A DNA stretch of 64,000 nt from Bradyrhizobium sp. CCGB01 (lineage in GTDB: Bacteria > Pseudomonadota > Alphaproteobacteria > Rhizobiales > Xanthobacteraceae): positions 8,856,001-8,920,000 of the forward strand of contig NZ_JANADK010000001.1 in NCBI RefSeq assembly GCF_024199795.1. The letters are read 5' to 3'. This document shows, one piece after another, positions 17,236 to 25,357 of the stretch. The notes below the pieces were generated by a model. The model did no database searches. It saw only the letters and a program-made list of their open reading frames with translations, and had not been told where the DNA came from. How positions within the stretch are numbered: the first letter of the stretch is position 1; each line of letters opens with the position of its first letter. The position numbers were made by a program, and so were the translations under genes.

Positions 17236-18006
17236 TCAGGCAACCTTGGTGAAATCGGGCGGACGGCGTTCCGCAAACGCCGTGAACGCTTCGCGCGCCT
17301 CGGCGGTGCGCAAACGCTGTCCGAATTGCTCGCCTTCGGCCTGCATCTGGGCGACCAGGGCCTCGCCATTGCGCATCAGTTTCTTGGTGGCGGTGAGCGC
17401 GCCGGCCGGCTGGCGGGCAAGTCGCTGGGCCAGCGCGAGCGCCTCGGCATCGAGCCTGTCGAGCGGCACCACCCGGTTGGCAAGGCCCCATTCCAGCGCG
17501 GACCTGGCCGGTACGGTCTCGCCCAGCGCGAACATCTCGTAGGCGCGGGCGTAGCCGATGCGCGCCGGCATCAGCAGGCTGGAGGCCGCCTCCGGCACCA
17601 GCGCGAGACTGACGAAGGGCGTCGACAATTGCGCATTGTCGGCGAGCACGACGAGGTCGCAATGCAGCAGCATCGTGGTGCCGACGCCGACGGCGCGGCC
17701 CTGCACGGCCGCGACCAGCGGACGGGTGCAGCGCGCCAGCGACTGGATGAAGCGCACGACGTTGCGGCTTCCCTCGGACTTGCCGGCTGCGACGGCGGCG
17801 AATTCACCGACATCGTTGCCGGCGGTGAACATGTCACCCTCGCCGCGGATCAGGACCACACGGGCGGACGGATCGAACTCGGCGGATTCGATGGTGTCGG
17901 CGAGCTTGCCGTACATCGCATCCGTCAGCGCGTTCTTCTTGTCGGGGCGCGCCAGGGTCAGCGTGAGAATTCCGCCGTTGTTCTCGATTCGGACGTGCTC
18001 GGTCAT
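17236..18006 (-). CDS. Enoyl-CoA hydratase/isomerase family protein
   Basis: This 256-residue crotonase-fold protein has oxyanion-hole segments MFTAGNDVGEF and QGRAVGVGTTMLLHCDLVV. Position GTTM, where classical hydratases have a catalytic glutamate, suggests an isomerase or another crotonase activity instead of plain hydratase. AlkK-linked FadB-like paralogues of this kind are common in Bradyrhizobium. It lies 12 bases after the marR-type gene, so the two form an operon and the regulator probably responds to an acyl-CoA or aromatic ligand. Role inferred. Confidence 0.88.
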   Translation of the reverse strand: MTEHVRIENNGGILTLTLARPDKKNALTDAMYGKLADTIESAEFDPSARVVLIRGEGDMFTAGNDVGEFAAVAAGKSEGSRNVVRFIQSLARCTRPLVAAVQGRAVGVGTTMLLHCDLVVLADNAQLSTPFVSLALVPEAASSLLMPARIGYARAYEMFALGETVPARSALEWGLANRVVPLDRLDAEALALAQRLARQPAGALTATKKLMRNGEALVAQMQAEGEQFGQRLRTAEAREAFTAFAERRPPDFTKVA

Positions 18007-18018
18007 GGGTCTCTCCTC

Positions 18019-18480
18019 TTATTCCTCTGGGTCTCTTGAAAAATCTCTTGGAAACTTGTCCTGAATGCTGGTCAGCCAGCGCGCGACGATATCGATCTCC
18101 GCGCTGGTAAATCCCTCCGTCAACGCCGCGTTGATTTGCGCCGCATCGGTCTTCGCCTGCGCCAGCGCGGTGCGCCCCTTCGGCGTCAGCCACACGCGCC
18201 AGGCCCGCCCATCCTCGCGATCCGCCCGCCGCTCGACCAGCCTCGCCGCAGCACTGCGATCGACGAGCCCCGAGATGCCGGCCGGCCCCATGTCGAGCGC
18301 CGCGCCCGCCTCGCCCATCAGGACGCCGTCCTGCTTGCCGAGGATGAACAGCAGCCCCGCTTGCGCGGGCGTCACCTCGCTCGCGGGCTGCGCCGCCATC
18401 CAGCGCTGCAACCGCCGCTGCGCAACGCTCAACAGGTAGATCAGCCGGTGATGCCTCGCTGCGGTCGTATTATTTCGCAT
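18019..18480 (-). CDS. MarR-family transcriptional regulator
   Basis: The 153-residue protein has the MarR winged helix (LLFILGKQDGVLMGEAGAAL through DMGPAGISGLVDR and the wing DREDGRAWRVWLTPKG). Its start codon lies inside an 18-bp near-perfect palindrome, which suggests tight autoregulation. It is followed at 12 bases by the crotonase gene. The ligand is unknown; acyl- or aroyl-CoA thioesters are sensed by several MarR proteins paired with crotonases. Confidence 0.9.
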   Translation of the reverse strand: MRNNTTAARHHRLIYLLSVAQRRLQRWMAAQPASEVTPAQAGLLFILGKQDGVLMGEAGAALDMGPAGISGLVDRSAAARLVERRADREDGRAWRVWLTPKGRTALAQAKTDAAQINAALTEGFTSAEIDIVARWLTSIQDKFPRDFSRDPEE

Positions 18481-18488
18481 GCGAAGTA
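18471..18488. promoter_or_regulatory. Palindrome over the marR-type start codon, likely operator
   Basis: TATTTCGCATGCGAAGTA is a palindrome with one mismatched pair, and its central TTCGCATGCGAA is perfect. The ATG start at 18478-18480 lies within it. This is the size and symmetry of a MarR-dimer site. Confidence 0.65.
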
Positions 18489-18525
18489 GATAGCCGGGCC
18501 AAACGGGATTGTCAAAGGATAGCCG

Positions 18526-19185
18526 CTAGGGCGATTTGGCGCGGCAGCCGTCGAGGAACAGGGCCGCACAGGTCTGCACCCGGCGCTCGATATGCTTGCG
18601 CGACGGCAGCGGCATGCCGCCATAGATCGCCGCACGCTGCGGCGCCGATGCCACCATGCCGATCAGCATGCCGGCGACTTCCTCCGCATCGTCGATGGCG
18701 ATGCGCTTGCGCTTGACCTGGATGCGCAGCCAGCCGGCAAGCGCCCTGGCGGTGCGGGAAATGCCGTTGTTGTAGAAATTGGCGGCGAGCTCAGGGAACG
18801 CAGCCGATTCCTGCAGCACCATGCGCTGGAGCGCCACGACTTCGGGATCGAGCGCAAGATCGGCGCAGGCCATCAGCGCGGCGCGCAGGCCCGTTTCGAT
18901 GTCGACCGCGTCGCTGGCCTGGAGATCGACGGCGGACAGCAGCCGTTCGAGCCGGTCGGCGCACATCGCCTCGAACAGCGCGGCCTTGCCGGGAAAGAGA
19001 CGATACAGGGTCTTCGTCGAGATGCCGGCGCGGCGCGCGAGCTCTTCCGTGCTGGTCGCCGCGTAGCCGTCGACAGCGAAGGCGTGACGCGCGGCGTCGA
19101 GGACGATCTGCTTCGTCTCCTCGTCGCTGCGCAATTGCGGCCGCCCGCGGGGGCGGCATCCGCTATCCGATTTTGCCTGAGCCAT
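18526..19185 (-). CDS. TetR/AcrR-family repressor of the adjacent efflux genes
   Basis: The 219-residue protein has a TetR helix-turn-helix (residues about 22-68; ISTKTLYRLFPGKAALFEAM is the recognition helix region) and a C-terminal AcrR-like domain of the AefR type (VLQESAAFPELAANFY). It is divergent from the membrane-fusion and MFS pump genes, with an inverted repeat directly before its start. Such pairs are drug- or phenolic-inducible pumps. The inducer cannot be read from the sequence. Confidence 0.9.
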   Translation of the reverse strand: MAQAKSDSGCRPRGRPQLRSDEETKQIVLDAARHAFAVDGYAATSTEELARRAGISTKTLYRLFPGKAALFEAMCADRLERLLSAVDLQASDAVDIETGLRAALMACADLALDPEVVALQRMVLQESAAFPELAANFYNNGISRTARALAGWLRIQVKRKRIAIDDAEEVAGMLIGMVASAPQRAAIYGGMPLPSRKHIERRVQTCAALFLDGCRAKSP

Positions 19186-19192
19186 GCTTTTA

Positions 19193-19208
19193 AATGACGC
19201 CTGTCATT
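19193..19208. promoter_or_regulatory. Inverted repeat between the TetR and efflux genes
   Basis: AATGAC and GTCATT are exact reverse complements around a 4-base spacer, 8 bases upstream of the TetR start and 69 bases upstream of the pump's first ATG. An overlapping TGTCA/TGACA pair follows. It is the likely TetR operator controlling both directions. Confidence 0.65.
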
Positions 19209-19276
19209 CCATTGACAATTCCAAAGCTAGTCGCATTTTGGAAATTATCAAGTTTCCTAATTCAGGGGAGCCGGCC

Positions 19277-20536
19277 ATGACCGTCCACACCGCCCCATCT
19301 GCTGCCACCCAAACCGCCATTCCCGCGACCGCGCTGGAGGGCGTCCTGCCCGCCGCGCCGACCGGCGTGCGCCGGCAAAAGCTCAACCTTCGCAAGCTAT
19401 TGCTGATGGGTGCGGCGCTCGTCGCACTGGCCGGTGCAAGCTGGTACGGCTACGACTACTGGACTGTCGGGCAGTACCTCGTCTCCACCGATGACGCCTA
19501 TGTGAAGGCCGACAACACGACGATCGCGCCGAAGGTCAGCGGCTATCTCGACCGCGTCATGGTCGGCGATAACGAGCATGTGAAGACCGGCCAGGTGCTG
19601 GCCAGGATCGACGATCGCGACTTCCGCGTCGCGCTCGACCAGGCCAGGGCCGACGTCGCCGCCGCGAATGCGACGGTGACGAGCAAGGAAGCGCAGCTCG
19701 ACGTTCAGCAGGCGGTGATCGCGGCCGCAAAGGCGACCATCGATGTCGACACGGCCGCGAAGACCTTCGCAAGCCAGGAAAACAAGCGCTACAGCGACCT
19801 CGCCGCGACGGGCTACGGCAGCGTGCAGAATGCGCAGCAGGCGCAGGCGCGCAACGCCGGCGCCGACGCCGCAATCGCGCGCGACAACGCCAACCTCGCC
19901 TCTGCGTTGAAGCAGATCGACCTCTTGAAGGCCGAGATCTTGCAGGCCAGGGCCGCCGCCGCGCGCGCGGCCGCACTCCAGCGTCAGGCCGAGCTCAATC
20001 TCGGCTACACCACGATCGTCTCCCCGATCGACGGCGTGGTCGGCAACCGCTCCTTGCGTATCGGCCAGTTCGTGCAGGCAGGAACGCAGCTGATGGCGAT
20101 CGTGCCGACTGACGGCGCCTATGTCGTCGCCAATTTCAAGGAGACGCAGCTCACCCACGTGCAGCCGGGCCAGACCGTCGATATCGAGGTCGACACCTTC
20201 CCGGGCCAGGTGGTTCACGGGCACGTCGATTCCATCGCGCCGGCCAGCGGCCAGGAGTTCGCGCTGCTGCCGCCGGATAATGCCACCGGCAATTTCACCA
20301 AGGTGGTGCAGCGCATCCCGGTCAAGATCGCGCTCGACGCCGCGCATGGACCCGCAATCGCGCTGCGGCCCGGCATGTCCGTGATCCCGACCATTGCCAC
20401 ACGTTCGACCGCGCCGGCCGCGAATGCGGCCGACGCACCCAATGCAAAGCCCAAGGCAAAGCTCGTTTCCGGAGGGTCGTGCCATGTCAAACAGCCTCTC
20501 ACTTTCGACGCCAGCAACATCGGCCGCGACGTCTGA
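19277..20536 (+). CDS. EmrA/HlyD-family membrane-fusion protein of an efflux pump
   Basis: This 419-residue protein has a short cytoplasmic N-terminus, one transmembrane anchor (about residues 40-57, LLLMGAALVALAGASWYGY), a biotinyl-lipoyl half (STDDAYVKADNTTIAPKVSG), an alpha-helical hairpin and a beta-barrel (VVANFKETQLTHVQPGQ). It links the MFS pump to an outer-membrane channel that is not in the window. The start at 19277 follows AGGGGAG; a 31-codon upstream extension runs through the operator and is rejected. Its last 53 bases overlap the next gene. Confidence 0.93.
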   Translation: MTVHTAPSAATQTAIPATALEGVLPAAPTGVRRQKLNLRKLLLMGAALVALAGASWYGYDYWTVGQYLVSTDDAYVKADNTTIAPKVSGYLDRVMVGDNEHVKTGQVLARIDDRDFRVALDQARADVAAANATVTSKEAQLDVQQAVIAAAKATIDVDTAAKTFASQENKRYSDLAATGYGSVQNAQQAQARNAGADAAIARDNANLASALKQIDLLKAEILQARAAAARAAALQRQAELNLGYTTIVSPIDGVVGNRSLRIGQFVQAGTQLMAIVPTDGAYVVANFKETQLTHVQPGQTVDIEVDTFPGQVVHGHVDSIAPASGQEFALLPPDNATGNFTKVVQRIPVKIALDAAHGPAIALRPGMSVIPTIATRSTAPAANAADAPNAKPKAKLVSGGSCHVKQPLTFDASNIGRDV

Positions 20537-22097
20537 TCGACCCGTCGCGGATCCCAACAGCGCGAGCGCCGCGGTCTGGATTGCCGTACTGGCCGCCATG
20601 ATCGGCTCGTTCATGGCGATCCTGAACATACAGATCACCAACGCGTCGCTGGCCAACATCGAGGGCGGCATCGGCACCGGTGCCGACAACGGCTCTTGGA
20701 TCTCGACGTCGTATCTGATCGGCGAGATCATCGTGATCCCGCTGACCGATTACCTCAGCCGCGTGTTCTCGTTCCGCCGCTACATGCTGGCGAGCGCGAC
20801 GCTGTTCGCGGCGTTCTCGGTCGCCTGCGCCTTCACGCATGACCTGCCCTCGATGATCGCGATGCGCGGCCTGCAAGGCTTTGCCGGTGGCGTGCTGATC
20901 CCGATGGCGTTCACGCTGGTGCTGACCAAGCTGCCGAAGCCGCAGCAGCCAGTGGGGCTCGCGATCTTCGCGCTGTCCGTCACCTTTGCCCCCGCGATCG
21001 GTCCGACCATCGGCGGCTACCTCACGGAAAACTATGGCTGGCGTACCATCTTCTTCGTCAACGTCATCCCGACCGCGGTGATGGTGGCCGCGCTCTATCT
21101 GACGCTGGAGCGGCAGAAGATGCAGCTTGGCCTGTTGAGGGAAGGCGACTGGGCCGGCATTGTTACCATGGCGATCGGGCTGTCCGCGCTGCAGGCCGTG
21201 CTCGAGGAAGGCAACAAGGACGACTGGTTCTCCTCGCCCTTCATCGTCAAGCTCGCTATCATCGCGGCCGTCAGCCTCACGCTGTTCGTCGCGATCGAGC
21301 TGTCGATCGAGAAGCCGCTGATCCGGCTGCGTCTGCTGACGCAGCGCAATTTCGGCTTCGGCACCGTCGCGATGACCATGGTCGGCTTCGCGCTGTTCGG
21401 CTCGGTCTACATCCTGCCGGCGTATCTCGGCCAGGCCCAGGGCTACAATGCCGAGCAGATCGGCAACGTGCTGGCCTGGACCGGCCTGCCGCAGCTGGTG
21501 CTGATCCCGCTGATCCCGAAACTGATGCAGCGCTTCGATACGCGCTACATCGCGATCACCGGCCTTCTGATCTTCGCCTATAGCTGCTTCATGAACACGG
21601 CGATGTCGCCGGACTATGCCGGCGACCAGCTCTGGATTCCGAACATCGTGCGCGCCGTGGGCCAGGCCATGGTGCTGACGCCGCTGACCTCGGTGCTGAC
21701 GGGCGGCATCGCGCCGCAGGACGCGGCCGCAGCGTCCGGCATCAGCAACATGTTCCGCAATCTCGGCGGCGCGATCGGCACGGCGACGCTCGCCACCATC
21801 ATCACCAAGCGCGAGCAGTTCCACTCCAACATCATCGGCCAGTCGGTCACGCTCGGCCGCGAGGAAGTCCGCGCCCGCATCGCGCAGATGACGAACTACT
21901 TCATGGCCCACGGCGTGCCCGACCCCAACGCCGCGCGCGAGCAGGCCATCATCGCGCTCGGCAAGACGGTGAAACGCCAGGCGCTGGTGATGGGCTATTC
22001 CGACGCCTTTGCCGTGATCGGCGTGGTGCTGGTGATCGCCGCGATCGCGGTGCTGCTGACCCGGCGCGTGAAGGCGGCAGGCGGACCGGCGCATTAG
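20484..22097 (+). CDS. EmrB/QacA-type (DHA2) MFS efflux transporter
   Basis: The 537-residue protein has about 14 transmembrane segments and the DHA2 motifs: NIQITNASLANIEGG at the first helix (motif D1-like), RGLQGFAGGVLIPMAF, and FVNVIPTAVMVAALYL. The start at ATG 20484 follows GGAGGG (20471-20476) by 7 bases and lies 53 bases inside the 3' end of the membrane-fusion gene, so the two are translationally linked. It would export hydrophobic drugs or plant phenolics using the proton gradient. The substrate is unknown. Confidence 0.94.
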   Translation: MSNSLSLSTPATSAATSDRPVADPNSASAAVWIAVLAAMIGSFMAILNIQITNASLANIEGGIGTGADNGSWISTSYLIGEIIVIPLTDYLSRVFSFRRYMLASATLFAAFSVACAFTHDLPSMIAMRGLQGFAGGVLIPMAFTLVLTKLPKPQQPVGLAIFALSVTFAPAIGPTIGGYLTENYGWRTIFFVNVIPTAVMVAALYLTLERQKMQLGLLREGDWAGIVTMAIGLSALQAVLEEGNKDDWFSSPFIVKLAIIAAVSLTLFVAIELSIEKPLIRLRLLTQRNFGFGTVAMTMVGFALFGSVYILPAYLGQAQGYNAEQIGNVLAWTGLPQLVLIPLIPKLMQRFDTRYIAITGLLIFAYSCFMNTAMSPDYAGDQLWIPNIVRAVGQAMVLTPLTSVLTGGIAPQDAAAASGISNMFRNLGGAIGTATLATIITKREQFHSNIIGQSVTLGREEVRARIAQMTNYFMAHGVPDPNAAREQAIIALGKTVKRQALVMGYSDAFAVIGVVLVIAAIAVLLTRRVKAAGGPAH

Positions 22098-22105
22098 TTA
22101 CTCTC

Positions 22106-22129
22106 CCTCTCCCCGCTCGCGGGGAGAGG
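22106..22129. terminator. GC-rich hairpin between converging efflux and esterase genes
   Basis: CCTCTCCCCG pairs with CGGGGAGAGG around CTCG, 8 bases after the pump stop and 7 bases before the stop of the converging esterase gene. No U-tract follows on either side, but it is well placed to end both transcripts. Similar stems are repeated in rhizobial genomes. Confidence 0.55.
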
Positions 22130-22136
22130 TAAGAAC

Positions 22137-23807
22137 TCACGGCGCGCAGGTAAAACTCGACGCCTCAGTCACCGGCCCCGACTTGTAGTGCGGCCAGGAC
22201 GGCCAGCGACACAGCGGCATCGCGCGCAACACCGCAAACGACGGCGCCTCCACCTTCTGCTCGCTGACTTCGAGATCGCCGGGCGCCTTGCCGTTCTCGA
22301 CCCAGTCGACCAGCGCACTCAACATGTCGACATTGGCCGGCGCGCCGGAGCCGACATGGTCGACACCCGGCGCGGTGTAGAGCCGCGCGAACTCCGCGGT
22401 CTCGGCCTTGCCGAGCTTGCGCTCGACGCTCTCGAAATAGCGGATGCCGGCATAGGGGCTCTGCGCGTAGTCCGCCATGTGCTCGAGCATGATCAGCCGG
22501 CCGCCGCGGGCGCGGAAGCGGCTGAGGTCGGGATCGGTCGAATCCATCAGCTTCGAGACTTCGAGCAGTCGCGCCTTGTGCTCTTCCGCCTTGTAGGTGG
22601 TGACATCGAGTTTGGGATCACGCGCGAACACATATTGAATGCCGCCGGCGCCGTAGATCCAGGCAATGCCGTTGTTGGGCGCGGGCGGCTGTGCCGGCGG
22701 CGCCGTGCCGAGCCACCACGCGACCCAGCCGCCGGTCGGGCCGATCGCCGGCGTGTCCTCACCCGACACGCCCCAGCCCGGATAATCATCGAGACCGTTG
22801 GCGAGCGCAAACGGGAATTTGAAGGTCCCATGCAGCGTGTTGACGGCCTTGATCTGCGCCTCGGTGAGGCACTGATCGCCGCTCTGGCCAGCCGCGCAGC
22901 GCAGTGTCTCGACCTTGAACGCCGCCTTGCACGCCACGGGATCTTGCACCAGCGCGTCGTCGGAGCCATCGGCCTTGTCGCAAGTCGTCCGCACCGCATC
23001 GGCCACGAGCTTCACCTGCGCCGGATTGATCCAGCCCTCGCCCATGGTCGCGAGCCCCGAGCGCGTGCCGGCATGCTGCAGGCCGACCCAGTTGATCACG
23101 GGCACGCGCGCGAAGATGCCGTCGAAATCATCGGGATAGCGCTGCGCCATGGTGAGGCCTTCGCGGCCGCCTTCGGACGAGCCCATGAAGTACATTTTTT
23201 CCGGCTTCTTGCCGTAGGCGCGTTCCATCAGCGCGACGGCAGCATCGCGCACCCTCTTATAGGCGCGATGGGCGAAATTCTCGAACGCCTCATCATTGAG
23301 CGCGAAAAGCTGCGGCGGCTCGCCCGGTTTGGATTCGTGACCGGAGTCCGTGCCATAAGTGACAAAGCCGCGCGCCAGCGGCGACGGCTTGTCGAACGGA
23401 TAGGCCGGCGGCAGCGCAAGGCCGGTGATCAGCACGCCATTGAAGCCGCCGCCGCCATATTGCAGCGAGCGGCCGTTCCATTCGACGGGAAGGTTGACCT
23501 GGAATTTGATCGGCGGCGCCTTGGGGTCAACGGGATCGATATGGCCGAGCACCTTGCAGTAGCCGGGATTGGCCGGCGTGATGCGCCCCGACGGTGTCGG
23601 CCCGCGCTCGGCGACGGCCAGTTGCGACGGCGCCAGCAACGTCGCGGAATCGATCTTGACGGCATCGGCGCCGCCGACGAGACCCTTGCAGACCGTATCC
23701 GCATCGCCGGCCAGCGTCGCCGCCGACGCAGCGCTTGCGCTCAGCGCGACTGCTGTCACCACGAGCAACGCATACAACTTCGCTCCGTTTCCCGTCATCG
23801 TTTCCAT
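22137..23807 (-). CDS. Tannase/feruloyl-esterase family secreted hydrolase
   Basis: The 556-residue protein begins METMTGNGAKL with a Sec signal peptide ending near residue 29 (ASAASA). The alpha/beta-hydrolase triad is recognisable: Ser211 in GSSEGG, Asp446 in MADYAQSP and His484 in GVDHVGSG. In characterised family members a disulfide joins cysteines next to the serine and histidine (CS-D-HC); here these are Ser210 and Val485, so that bond cannot form. It probably cleaves aromatic or plant-derived esters in the periplasm. GAAGG supports the ATG at 23807; an upstream ATG at 23849 would spoil the signal peptide. Confidence 0.88.
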   Translation of the reverse strand: METMTGNGAKLYALLVVTAVALSASAASAATLAGDADTVCKGLVGGADAVKIDSATLLAPSQLAVAERGPTPSGRITPANPGYCKVLGHIDPVDPKAPPIKFQVNLPVEWNGRSLQYGGGGFNGVLITGLALPPAYPFDKPSPLARGFVTYGTDSGHESKPGEPPQLFALNDEAFENFAHRAYKRVRDAAVALMERAYGKKPEKMYFMGSSEGGREGLTMAQRYPDDFDGIFARVPVINWVGLQHAGTRSGLATMGEGWINPAQVKLVADAVRTTCDKADGSDDALVQDPVACKAAFKVETLRCAAGQSGDQCLTEAQIKAVNTLHGTFKFPFALANGLDDYPGWGVSGEDTPAIGPTGGWVAWWLGTAPPAQPPAPNNGIAWIYGAGGIQYVFARDPKLDVTTYKAEEHKARLLEVSKLMDSTDPDLSRFRARGGRLIMLEHMADYAQSPYAGIRYFESVERKLGKAETAEFARLYTAPGVDHVGSGAPANVDMLSALVDWVENGKAPGDLEVSEQKVEAPSFAVLRAMPLCRWPSWPHYKSGPVTEASSFTCAP

Positions 23808-23896
23808 CCCGGCCTTCTTGATCGTGTTGCGTTCGACAGATGGCGGCATTCAATGCAACCTTCACCCTTCCGTCAATCGCTGAGGCCAGCTTTCGA

Positions 23897-25354
23897 TCAG
23901 AACGATCCCAGCGCCTCGCCCAACGCGATGACGACGACCAGCGCCAGCAGCGACGACACGATGCCGACCATCACGATGTCGAAATAGCTGTCGCGATGCG
24001 TCAGGCCGCAGATCGCAAGCAGGCTGACCACGGCGCCGTTGTGCGGCAGGATATCCAGCGTGCCGGAGCCGATCACCGCGACGCGATGCATCAGCCCGAG
24101 ATCGATGCCGGCGCGTGCGGCGAGCTCGACATAGGTCGGGCCGAGCGCGTCGAGCGCGATGGTCAGGCCGCCCGAAGCCGAACCTGTCAGCGCGGCCAGG
24201 ATGTTGGTCGCGACCGCGAGCGACACCAGTGGGCCGCCTTCGATCGCGAGCACCCAGTCGCGCACGAGCGCGAACGCCGGCAGCGAGGCGACCACCGCGC
24301 CGAACCCGACGAGGCTCGCGACGCTGAATGCTGGAAGGACCGAAGCATTGGCTCCGGCGTCCATGGTCTGCCGCAGCGCCGGCAGCCGGGACCAGTTCAG
24401 CACGATGGTCGCGAGGATCGCGGCCGCCAATGCGACCGCGACCGACCAGACCCCCGCGACCGCTGCCAGCGACGTGTTGCCGAAGCGAGGCTCCGCGAGA
24501 TAGCCGACGTCGAGCCGCGGCAGAATCACGAGCGACATCAGGAGATTGACGGCCACGACGACGATCAGCGGCACGAGTGAGCTCACGATCGGCGACGGTG
24601 CACTGCTGCGATGTCCGTGCTGCAGCTCGGCGGGATCGAACTCCCGCGCCGTCGTCGCACGCTCGCGCACCAGCTCGTCGGCAGCAGCGCGCTCCGTGGC
24701 ATCCTCCGCGTCCCCATCACCATAGCCCTCCCCGGTGCGGCGGGCTTTCGCTTCGGCGCGATGCAGCCACCACAATCCCACGCCGAGCATGATGAGGGAC
24801 GCGAGGACGCCGAGACCCGGCGCGGCAAAGGGCGTCGTGCCGAAGAACGGCATCGGGATCGCATTCTGGATCGACGGCGTGCCGGGCAGAGCCGACATGG
24901 TGAAGGTCGAGGTCCCCAGCACGATCGCGGCCGGGATCAGTCGGCGCGGGATCGCGGCGGCGCGAAACAGCGACCTGGCCATGGGGACGATGACGAAGAA
25001 CGCGACGAACAGGCTGACGCCGCCATAGGTCACCATCGCACCAGCGAGCACGACGGCCAGAATGACGCGGCGCTCGCCGAGACGTTGCGCCATGAAGCCC
25101 GCGACCGAGGTAACCGCGCCGCTATCGTCCATCAGCTTGCCGAAGACGGCACCGAGCAGGAAGATCGGGAAGAACTGCGCCAAAAATGCTGCCGCGTTCA
25201 CCATGAAAACCTGGGTCAGATTTGCAAGCAGCGGTTCGCCGCCGAACAGCGCGGCCACCAGTGCGGCGAACGGCGCAAGCAACAGGACACTCCAGCCGCG
25301 GAAGGCGAACAGAACGAGCAGGCCGAGCCCGACGAGCAGGCCGAGAAGACCCAT
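23897..25354 (-). CDS. GntP-family carboxylate permease
   Basis: This 485-residue membrane protein has about 12 hydrophobic segments and a hydrophilic central loop (around residues 200-250). The sequence GTSTFTMSALPGTPSIQNAIP and the late segment GSGTLDILPHNGAVVSLL are typical of the GntP/citrate-proton-symporter superfamily. Family members import gluconate, hydroxybutyrate or similar acids. It starts 3 bases after the patatin-type gene stops, so the hydrolase and permease are co-expressed; the imported acid may be a product of ester cleavage, which is inferred. Confidence 0.88.
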   Translation of the reverse strand: MGLLGLLVGLGLLVLFAFRGWSVLLLAPFAALVAALFGGEPLLANLTQVFMVNAAAFLAQFFPIFLLGAVFGKLMDDSGAVTSVAGFMAQRLGERRVILAVVLAGAMVTYGGVSLFVAFFVIVPMARSLFRAAAIPRRLIPAAIVLGTSTFTMSALPGTPSIQNAIPMPFFGTTPFAAPGLGVLASLIMLGVGLWWLHRAEAKARRTGEGYGDGDAEDATERAAADELVRERATTAREFDPAELQHGHRSSAPSPIVSSLVPLIVVVAVNLLMSLVILPRLDVGYLAEPRFGNTSLAAVAGVWSVAVALAAAILATIVLNWSRLPALRQTMDAGANASVLPAFSVASLVGFGAVVASLPAFALVRDWVLAIEGGPLVSLAVATNILAALTGSASGGLTIALDALGPTYVELAARAGIDLGLMHRVAVIGSGTLDILPHNGAVVSLLAICGLTHRDSYFDIVMVGIVSSLLALVVVIALGEALGSF

Positions 25355-25357
25355 GCC

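Noticed and set aside
20394..20484. Thirty-codon N-terminal extension of the MFS transporter frame
   Set aside because: It lies inside the membrane-fusion gene without a ribosome site, while GGAGGG directly precedes ATG 20484.
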